From assembly GCF_037076555.1 (NCBI RefSeq), contig NZ_AP029023.1:682001-746000 (forward strand): DNA of 64,000 nucleotides, in the 5' to 3' direction. The number at the start of each line of letters is the position of its first letter. Position 1 is the stretch's first letter. Shown here in pieces: positions 53,854 to 64,000 of this stretch. The notes beneath the pieces were generated by a model that saw only the letters and a list, made by a program, of their open reading frames with translations, did no database searches and was not told where the DNA came from. This DNA is from Methylophilus sp. DW102 (GTDB taxonomy: Bacteria; Pseudomonadota; Gammaproteobacteria; Burkholderiales; Methylophilaceae). A program made the translations under genes and the position numbers.

Positions 53854-54910
53854 GGTGATTTGGTGGGGGCGTTCAGACCTCAATTATTCCCGCAACCGTA
53901 TCAGTCGGCAATTGCTGCAGGCCTTGGGCTGCCAGCTCATCGACTTCAGGCCACATCTGAGTGGCTGGGGGGGTGTTGAAGCGCAGTTAAAAGGCCTGCC
54001 TACGCCCGACCTGGTGTGGGTGCCCTGTTTCAGGCACAGAGATGTTGAAGCCGCCAGCCGCTGGGCGCGCAGACGCGGTGTGCCGCTCGTATTTGACCCC
54101 TTGATCAGTGCCTGGCAAAAGCAGGTGTATGAACGGAACAAGTTTGCTGAGCAGAGCCCGCAAGCACAGCGCTTGCTCAGCACCGAGACAAAGTGCTTGC
54201 AGTTGGCGGATATGGTGTTGCTGGATACGGCGCTGCAACAGCAGATGTTTATTGAACGTTTTGGCTTGTCAGCAGAAAAAACCGCGGTGGTCTATGTAGG
54301 CGCGGAGCAGCCACTGTTTTCGCCGGTGTCGCTGGTTAAGCCCCGACCCCTGAGCACAGAAGTCTTGTTTTATGGCAGCTTTATTGCGCTACATGGGGTA
54401 GAAACGGTGATTGAAGCCGCCAGACTGACGGCGGCTCAACCGCATCTGCGTTGGGTGTTGTTGGGCGATGGCCCGACCAAGGCGGCGGCACGGCAGCAAG
54501 CGGCGGGCTTGGCTAATGTGCATTTTGAAGACAGTTTGGCCTATCCCAATTTGCCAGGCCGGATCGCCAAAGCGGATATCGTGCTGGGCGTGTTTGGCGG
54601 CTCGCAAAAGGCCGCGCAGGTCATTCCTAATAAAGTGTTTCAGGGCCTAGCCTGTGGCCGTCCCGTCATTACGCGCAACAGTGACGCTTATCCGGCGGCG
54701 ATGCCCAACGGACCATTGAGCGGTTTATGGCAGATCGAGGCAGCCAATCCTGCCGCCCTGGCCGATGCGGTCATGCAATGCGTGAATAGCCAGCAGGACA
54801 AAAAATTGGCAGCACGTACTTTATATACGCAGTACTTTTCGCCTGCGCAGTTAGAACAGCAACTCAAAGAGGCGCTGGTCAGACTCGGCTTGTCCTTTGA
54901 GTGCAGGTAA
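53846..54910 (+). CDS. Glycosyltransferase (GT4-like)
   Basis: The 354-residue protein begins MPKVIWWGRSDLNYSRNR and has a GT-B layout with VFYGSFIALHGVETVIEA-like text (LFYGSFIALHGVETVIEAA), LLGDGPTKAAA and GGSQKAAQVIPNKVFQ in the donor domain. It shares the compact order of the LPS genes and overlaps the preceding stop by 8 bases. The sugar is unknown. Confidence 0.82.
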   Translation: MPKVIWWGRSDLNYSRNRISRQLLQALGCQLIDFRPHLSGWGGVEAQLKGLPTPDLVWVPCFRHRDVEAASRWARRRGVPLVFDPLISAWQKQVYERNKFAEQSPQAQRLLSTETKCLQLADMVLLDTALQQQMFIERFGLSAEKTAVVYVGAEQPLFSPVSLVKPRPLSTEVLFYGSFIALHGVETVIEAARLTAAQPHLRWVLLGDGPTKAAARQQAAGLANVHFEDSLAYPNLPGRIAKADIVLGVFGGSQKAAQVIPNKVFQGLACGRPVITRNSDAYPAAMPNGPLSGLWQIEAANPAALADAVMQCVNSQQDKKLAARTLYTQYFSPAQLEQQLKEALVRLGLSFECR

Positions 54911-54919
54911 GACAGCCCG

Positions 54920-55906
54920 ATGACCAGCGCTCAACCCCGCATCCTCATGATTACGCTGTCCAATATTGGGGACGCCATCCTGACGACGCCGGTACTGGCA
55001 GCCCTGCATGCGCACCTGCCAGAAGCGCGCATAGACCTCGTGAGTGATGTCCGTTCTTCAGCCTTGTTTGACCCCTGTCCTTATATTGACCGTATTTTCG
55101 TGCGCGACAAACGTTCAGGCTGGGCGGGCTATGTGCAATTGATTCGCTTGTTGAGAAAAACCCGGTATGACGTTCTGGTTGATCTGCGCACGGATTTTTT
55201 GCCCTATCTGCTGCGGGCAAAGCAAGTGTTTAAAAAACGTTCCAATGCCAGCACCATGCACCTGCACTCAGCAGAAAAACATTTGGCGGCCGTGCAGACG
55301 TTAGTCGGCGATCTGCGGCCCAACGCAACCTTGTGGGCCAGCGAGCAAGATCATGCCTTGGTTGCAGACCTATTTCCCATGCTGGGCCAAGGGCGCTGGT
55401 TGGCGATCGGGCCGGGCGCAAATTTTGCCGGTAAAATCTGGCCAGTCGAGCGTTATGCAGCGGTGGCCAATGCGCTTGCAAATGCAGTCTCTGGCGTGGT
55501 GTTGCTGGGTTCGCAGGCGGATGCCGCCCTCGCACAACGCTTTGTTGCACTGGCTCAGCTGCCTGTGCAGGTGGCGTGCGGACGATTAAGCTTGCCGCAG
55601 TCTTATGCCTTGCTGCAAAAGTGTGATGGCTATCTTGGCAATGACTCCGGGCTCGGGCATATGGCCGCCGCGGCGGGTTTGACGAGCCTGACCTTGTTTG
55701 GCCCGGGTTCGCCGGTCCGTTATTTGCCCTGGTCTCCACAAGCGCACTTTATTCAAGATGCACAACAGGATATTCTCGGGATTGGTGTAGCGGCCGTGGT
55801 GGCTCGTCTGCAGGGCTTGTTGGCCGAGATGACTGTCGATGCCCAAGTCCAATCTCATATAGGCTCCTCTGATTCAAGGTCGCCCAGCGCTCATAAAAAC
55901 CATTAG
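54920..55906 (+). CDS. Glycosyltransferase family 9 (heptosyltransferase-like), second copy
   Basis: The 328-residue protein begins with ILMITLSNIGDAILTTPVLAAL and has LGNDSGLGHMAAAAGL and LFGPGSPVRYLPW, typical of GT9 enzymes (WaaC/WaaF/WaaQ-like). It lies 9 bases after the previous gene and 8 bases before msbA. With the other GT9 gene it suggests an inner core with at least two heptose-like additions. Confidence 0.85.
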   Translation: MTSAQPRILMITLSNIGDAILTTPVLAALHAHLPEARIDLVSDVRSSALFDPCPYIDRIFVRDKRSGWAGYVQLIRLLRKTRYDVLVDLRTDFLPYLLRAKQVFKKRSNASTMHLHSAEKHLAAVQTLVGDLRPNATLWASEQDHALVADLFPMLGQGRWLAIGPGANFAGKIWPVERYAAVANALANAVSGVVLLGSQADAALAQRFVALAQLPVQVACGRLSLPQSYALLQKCDGYLGNDSGLGHMAAAAGLTSLTLFGPGSPVRYLPWSPQAHFIQDAQQDILGIGVAAVVARLQGLLAEMTVDAQVQSHIGSSDSRSPSAHKNH

Positions 55907-55914
55907 TCTTTACC

Positions 55915-57651
55915 ATGATCAATCACACTCCCAGCGCGTATGCGCAACTGACCCGGCTCATGGCCTATCTCAAGCCTTATTGGGCCACTTTTTGTCTGGC
56001 GCTGGTTTGCCTAGTAGTCTTGTCCGCCAGTAATACCGGTTTTCTCAGTACCATCAAGCATGTGACGGATGAAGGGTTCACCACGCAGACACAGACCTAT
56101 GCGCGCTTGACGCTGGCAGCGATGCTTGGTGGCTTGTTGTTGGTGCGTGCATTGGCAGGCTTTGGCTCCAATTACCTGATCAGGATTGTCGGCCGCCGCG
56201 TCATCGAGGATGTACGCAATCAGGTTTTTGCACACATGCTGAAGCTGCCCACCAGTTTTTTTGATCAGCACGCCATAGCCAATATCACTACCAAAATGAC
56301 GTTTGACTGCGAGCAGTTATATAGTGCGGTCACCAAAGTCATTATCTCCTCCATTCGCGATAGCTTGACCATTATTGGCATCGTCTCTTATATGCTTTAT
56401 CTGGACTGGAAACTGACGCTGGTGTTTTTGCTGCTGTCGCCGCTGATTGCCCGATATCTGAAAAAAATGACGCCTAAATTGCGTAACTCTGGCCGGCAGG
56501 TGCAAGCCAGCATGTCAGACATGACACAGGTGATTGAAGAGGCCGCCAGTGGACAGCGCGTGGTCAAGGTGTTCAGTGGCGAGCAGTATGAGTATGAACG
56601 CTTTAGCCATATCGTTGCCACTAACCGGCAAATGATGGTCAGGTTAGGGCGCATCTCTGGTTTAAACAGTATGTTTGTCGAGATGTTAGCGGCCGTTGCA
56701 TTAGCCATGGTGATCTATTACTCCGCTGGCCAGTTTACCGCCGGTGAGTTTGCGGCTTTTATTGGCGCCTTGCTCATGCTGATTGGTCCGGTGAAAGCGA
56801 TTACCTCTGTGAATGAAGATGTGCAAATTGCGATTGCCGCCTGCCAAAGTGTGTTTGCCGTGCTGGATACGCCTGCCGAAAACAATCAGGGTCAGGTGGT
56901 TTTGGCTGAGCCCATCCGCCAAATTCGCTTTGAGCAGGTCACTTTTCAGTATCCGCACGCGAACAGTCCGGCGCTAAAAGAGCTCAACCTGACCATCCAT
57001 GCTGGTGAAACGGTGGCCTTGGTTGGCATGTCAGGGGGCGGCAAGTCTACACTGGCGCATTTGTTGCCCCGTTTTCATGAGGTGCAACAAGGGCAGTTAC
57101 TGATCAATGATCTCCCTATCCAGCAACTGGCGCTGGCTGAGCTGCGCCAGCAGTTTGCATTCGTCAGTCAGGAAACCGTCTTGTTCAATGACAGCATTTA
57201 CCACAACATTGCCTACGGCAGTTTACGTGGGGCCTCTAAAGAGGCGGTGATTGCAGCAGCAAAGGCGGCACATGCCTGGGAGTTCATCGAAAAACTGCCA
57301 CAACAACTGGACACGCATATTGGTGACAGGGGCTTGCGGCTCTCCGGCGGCCAACGTCAAAGACTGTCGATTGCGCGCGCCATGCTTAAAAATGCCCCCA
57401 TCTTAATTTTGGATGAAGCGACGTCCGCGCTCGATAATGAATCCGAACATAACGTGCAGGCCGCACTGACCCAGCTCATGCAGGGCCGAACTACCATCAT
57501 GATCGCGCACCGCCTCTCCACCATTCAGCATGCCAGTCGAATAATCGTCATGGATGGTGGTCGTATCGTTGAAGAAGGTGTGCACGAGCAACTCATGCAG
57601 GCCGGCGGCAAATATGCCACGCTCTACCATCTCTATGGAAAAAGCAAATAA
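55915..57651 (+). CDS. msbA: Lipid A export ABC transporter MsbA
   Basis: MsbA is an inner-membrane half-transporter that flips lipid A-core from the cytoplasmic to the periplasmic face. The 578-residue protein has six membrane segments in the first 300 residues and an ATPase domain with Walker A GMSGGGKST, signature LSGGQRQRLSIARAM and Walker B ILILDEATSALD. It closes the LPS cluster. The next feature is a tRNA promoter starting within four bases of the stop. Confidence 0.94.
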   Translation: MINHTPSAYAQLTRLMAYLKPYWATFCLALVCLVVLSASNTGFLSTIKHVTDEGFTTQTQTYARLTLAAMLGGLLLVRALAGFGSNYLIRIVGRRVIEDVRNQVFAHMLKLPTSFFDQHAIANITTKMTFDCEQLYSAVTKVIISSIRDSLTIIGIVSYMLYLDWKLTLVFLLLSPLIARYLKKMTPKLRNSGRQVQASMSDMTQVIEEAASGQRVVKVFSGEQYEYERFSHIVATNRQMMVRLGRISGLNSMFVEMLAAVALAMVIYYSAGQFTAGEFAAFIGALLMLIGPVKAITSVNEDVQIAIAACQSVFAVLDTPAENNQGQVVLAEPIRQIRFEQVTFQYPHANSPALKELNLTIHAGETVALVGMSGGGKSTLAHLLPRFHEVQQGQLLINDLPIQQLALAELRQQFAFVSQETVLFNDSIYHNIAYGSLRGASKEAVIAAAKAAHAWEFIEKLPQQLDTHIGDRGLRLSGGQRQRLSIARAMLKNAPILILDEATSALDNESEHNVQAALTQLMQGRTTIMIAHRLSTIQHASRIIVMDGGRIVEEGVHEQLMQAGGKYATLYHLYGKSK

Positions 57652-57654
57652 CAG

Positions 57655-57684
57655 TTGACACCGTTTTTGAAAGTTTGCTATAGT
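57655..57684 (+). promoter_or_regulatory. Promoter of the initiator tRNA
   Basis: TTGACA at 57655-57660 and TATAGT at 57679-57684 are 18 bases apart, 42 bases before the tRNA. Confidence 0.8.
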
Positions 57685-57726
57685 CTCACCTCTCGACGCA
57701 ACACATGTTTTATTAGTCGATTCGGA

Positions 57727-57803
57727 CGCGGGATGGAGCAGTCTGGCAGCTCGTCGGGCTCATAACCCGAAGGTCACAGGTTCAAATCCTGTTCCCGCAA
57801 CCA
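57727..57803 (+). tRNA. Initiator tRNA-fMet (CAT)
   Basis: The 77-base sequence folds into a cloverleaf with anticodon CAT. The first base pair is a C-A mismatch (CGCGGGA with TCCCGCA), and three consecutive G-C pairs close the anticodon stem (GGG/CCC), which are the marks of an initiator tRNA. The CCA end is encoded. Confidence 0.95.
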
Positions 57804-57840
57804 AGCAAAAATACGTTTTAAAATTAAATGGATTTGATGC

Positions 57841-57868
57841 TTGACCGAACGAAAAACCTCTGTATAAT
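57841..57868 (+). promoter_or_regulatory. rRNA operon promoter
   Basis: TTGACC and TATAAT are 16 bases apart, followed by GCGCGC, a GC-rich discriminator typical of stringently controlled rRNA promoters. An AT-rich stretch at 57806-57838 may be an UP element. Confidence 0.85.
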
Positions 57869-57927
57869 GCGCGCTTCGCTTGAAACGTTGGAAGTTAAAA
57901 CGGAAGAGCGAAAAGCCTTCGAGGCAC

Positions 57928-57939
57928 TGTTCTTTAAAA
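57928..57939 (+). promoter_or_regulatory. boxA antitermination site in the 16S leader
   Basis: TGTTCTTTAAAA matches the boxA consensus closely and lies about 200 bases upstream of the 16S gene. Confidence 0.75.
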
Positions 57940-57942
57940 ATT

Positions 57943-57972
57943 AGGATGACTGATAAGTGTGGGTGTTTGTAG
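57943..57972 (+). other. Left arm of the 16S precursor processing stem
   Basis: AGGATGACTGATAAG... is complementary to the sequence at 59700-59729, with a few mismatches. The pair brackets the 16S gene, as expected for RNase III processing. Confidence 0.75.
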
Positions 57973-58142
57973 TTGGGTGTGAACGCATTTGATGCGTAAA
58001 ACTCAGAAAATACAAATGCTTACGCTTAGATTTATGACAAGTATGTACAGTGTAGTTTACACACATACCTTGAAATGAATTTGAGATATAGCGAAATCGA
58101 ATACCGCCTCTTAATTGAGGTAAAAAGTAATAGTTAGGAATT

Positions 58143-59684
<1,542 letters not shown>

Positions 59685-59699
59685 GAGAAGATCACCTGT

Positions 59700-59729
59700 C
59701 TACAAGCATTCACTCTTATCGGTCATCTT
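59700..59729 (+). other. Right arm of the 16S precursor processing stem
   Basis: The sequence CTACAAGCATTCACTC... is the complement, with mismatches, of the left arm at 57943-57972. It sits just after the 16S 3' end. Confidence 0.75.
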
Positions 59730-59768
59730 AAAAATAAGCAGCAACAAAGATTTAGGCAAACCGCCTTA

Positions 59769-59845
59769 GGGTCTGTAGCTCAGCTGGTTAGAGCACCGTC
59801 TTGATAAGGCGGGGGTCGTTGGTTCGAGCCCAACCAGACCCACCA
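59769..59845 (+). tRNA. tRNA-Ile (GAT)
   Basis: A 77-base cloverleaf with GGGTCTG / CAGACCC acceptor arms, anticodon loop CTTGATAAG and an encoded CCA lies in the 16S-23S spacer. Confidence 0.95.
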
Positions 59846-59854
59846 CCGAATATT

Positions 59855-59930
59855 GGGGGATTAGCTCAGCTGGGAGAGCACCTGCTTTGCAAGCAGGGGG
59901 TCGTCGGTTCGATCCCGTCATCCTCCACCA
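59855..59930 (+). tRNA. tRNA-Ala (TGC)
   Basis: A 76-base cloverleaf with anticodon loop TTTGCAA and encoded CCA lies 9 bases after tRNA-Ile, the usual proteobacterial spacer order. Confidence 0.95.
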
Positions 59931-60040
59931 ACGACTTGGTGTCTTTGTTGCGGTTTAGAGATTAGAAGCAAGCGTTATTAATTGATGTTTGATTAAATGT
60001 TTGCTTCTGGTTTTTAAACGTTAGTTTAAAAAACTAAGAC

Positions 60041-60052
60041 TGCTCTTTAACA
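60041..60052 (+). promoter_or_regulatory. boxA in the 23S leader and left arm of the 23S processing stem
   Basis: TGCTCTTTAACA is a perfect boxA. The following bases to 60071 (AAATGGAAGAAGTAAAGGA) pair with 63324-63352 after the 23S gene. Confidence 0.85.
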
Positions 60053-60313
60053 AAATGGAAGAAGTAAAGGAATATAGGTTGTGTGATGACAACTTATATT
60101 CAATGGGCGATATTATTTTTTAACCGGAAATAATATCGATTGATTGCAAAATCATAAATATATTAAACGCAAGTTGAGACGTTTAGATTGTTGAGTAATC
60201 AATAATCTAAGCAAATCTAACGAGGTTTGATAGTGCTTTAGAATTACCTGTAACGCGTGTCTCATGCACGACGAAATCTAGATTTAAAAAGGGTTTAGGT
60301 TTTAACGTTATAG

Positions 60314-63196
<2,883 letters not shown>

Positions 63197-63323
63197 ATAA
63201 CCTTAAAACTTAGACTAAAATCTAAGCCAGGTGTAGTTCAAAGCAATATGATTTGGCAATCATCTAGAAATAAGAAACACAAGTTGTTTCATACCCTGCC
63301 CATTGATGCTTGAAAAAGAAAAA

Positions 63324-63352
63324 TCCTTTACTTCTTCCAATTTGTTAAAGCA
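63324..63352 (+). other. Right arm of the 23S precursor processing stem
   Basis: TCCTTTACTTCTTCC followed by AATTTGTTAAAGCA is the complement of the boxA-containing left arm at 60041-60071, with only minor mismatch. Confidence 0.8.
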
Positions 63353-63394
63353 GGCTAAACATATGTTTAGCACCATGCATAACATTACCAGTTA

Positions 63395-63511
63395 TGTTTG
63401 GGGACAATAGCAGTTTGGAACCACCCCTTCCCATCTCGAACAGGGCCGTGAAACGAACTTGCGCCAATGATAGTGTACTCTTCGTATGCGAAAGTAGGTC
63501 ATCCCCAAGCT
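63395..63511 (+). rRNA. rrf: 5S ribosomal RNA
   Basis: The roughly 116-base sequence has the expected terminal helix (GTTTGGGGA pairing with TCCCCAAGC) and the 5S core CCATCTCGAACAGGG. It lies about 200 bases after 23S. Confidence 0.93.
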
Positions 63512-63519
63512 CCTATTCT

Positions 63520-63554
63520 AAAAAGCCCTCGGCAGCAATGTCGGGGGCTTTTTT
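63520..63554 (+). terminator. Terminator of the rRNA operon
   Basis: AAAAGCCC pairs with GGGCTTTT with an inner CG/CG pair and a T-run follows. It is just after 5S. Confidence 0.85.
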
Positions 63555-63591
63555 ATTGCCTGTATCCGGCAGGCAAATGAAATTCAGGCAG

Positions 63592-63618
63592 AAAAAAACC
63601 CGGTGCAAGCACCGGGTT
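63592..63618 (-). terminator. Minus-strand terminator between rrn and ispD
   Basis: AACCCGGTGC pairs perfectly with GCACCGGGTT around AA. The A-run is on the left on the plus strand, so the T-run follows the hairpin only when read on the minus strand. Confidence 0.75.
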
Positions 63619-63868
63619 GAAGTGTCTATTAAGATCAACTCAAAATAGACTGCCATGAAAACTTAAGCGCTGCACTGCAGCGTAAAATATAATTGACACC
63701 GCTCAAGCGGTTGTTGATCTGTTGCTTCTCCCTCTTTTACAAACATCTTAAAAAATACACAGGCGTATGTCATTGACCCAAGTGGGCTATCAAGAAATCT
63801 CAGCAAGAGTTTCAGCGGAATAGACGTGTGAGCATAAAGCCTTAAAAGAGACATGTTAAAATGACACG

Positions 63869-64000
63869 ATGTCTCAATACCATGTCTTAATCCCCAGTGC
63901 TGGTCGTGGTTCGCGTATGCAATCATCACGACCGAAACAGTATTTACCATTGAATGGTGAGCCGCTGTTGAAGCATGTAATCCAGACATTTGAGTCGTTT
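63869..64000 (+). CDS. ispD: 2-C-methyl-D-erythritol 4-phosphate cytidylyltransferase (partial)
   Basis: The first 44 codons match IspD of the non-mevalonate isoprenoid pathway: HVLIPSAGRGSRM and RPKQYLPLNGEPLLKH, the CTP-binding loop and its continuation. The gene runs off the right edge. A TTAAAAT box lies shortly upstream. The preceding 250 bases hold several small hairpins and no supported gene. Confidence 0.92.
   Translation, partial: MSQYHVLIPSAGRGSRMQSSRPKQYLPLNGEPLLKHVIQTFESF

Noticed and set aside
63663..63989. Minus-strand frame of 108 codons at the right end
   Set aside because: Its first 40 codons are antisense to the ispD start, it has no ribosome binding site, and no family resemblance. 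A small RNA is more plausible for the interval.

Overview
The window looks like a chromosomal segment of a betaproteobacterium, most likely a methylotroph of the Methylophilaceae (Methylophilus/Methylotenera-like). This rests on the betaproteobacterial 16S rRNA near the right end, the conserved order rpoE-rseA-rseB-mucD-lepA-lepB-rnc-era-recO...pdxJ-acpS, a class II aldolase/FBPase/TIM block suited to the ribulose monophosphate cycle, and a PEP-CTERM protein. The genus is inferred from memory of these families. No search was run.

Region by region. 1-7.8 kb: an EF-hand secreted protein, a FemAB-like acyltransferase, an SDR oxidoreductase, a TIGR03790 protein, a PhoR-type sensor kinase coupled to a lipoprotein, a RoxA-type ribosomal oxygenase and a very small Ala/Pro/Glu-repeat lipoprotein. 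7.8-14 kb: a divergent triosephosphate isomerase paralogue, ybeY, scpA-scpB, a short ModE-type regulator followed by a ModE-like operator and the wreck of a modA...modC transporter operon, slyD, a secreted nuclease and nadB. 14-24.4 kb: the envelope-stress and core-housekeeping run (rpoE, rseA, rseB, mucD, lepA, lepB, DUF4845, rnc, era, recO). 24.4-27 kb: an inverted insert (PEP-CTERM protein plus CehA/McbA-type PHP hydrolase) that separates recO from pdxJ. 27-34 kb: pdxJ-acpS-tcdA, then fbp-fba-tpiA and a translationally coupled DUF2256-cryptochrome/photolyase pair.

34-39.7 kb is a polyphosphate locus: ppk and sixA on the left, ppx on the right. Between them lie a histone-H1-like Lys/Ala/Pro-rich protein with a ribbon-helix-helix-like C-terminus, a ParA-type ATPase and a small charged protein. 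I regard this as the best candidate for an undescribed system, possibly one that positions or segregates polyphosphate granules. 39.7-49.3 kb: hypothetical genes, htpG behind a near-ideal sigma-32 promoter, an AT-rich probably acquired DUF5677 gene, a FadL/OmpP1-type porin, glycogen phosphorylase and a DUF4197 protein.

49.3-57.7 kb is a tightly packed LPS gene cluster (ELM1-family protein, two family-4-like glycosyltransferases, O-antigen ligase, two family-9 heptosyltransferase-like proteins, MsbA). 57.7-63.6 kb: initiator tRNA and a complete rrn operon (16S, tRNA-Ile, tRNA-Ala, 23S, 5S) with promoters, boxA elements and visible processing stems. The window ends inside ispD.
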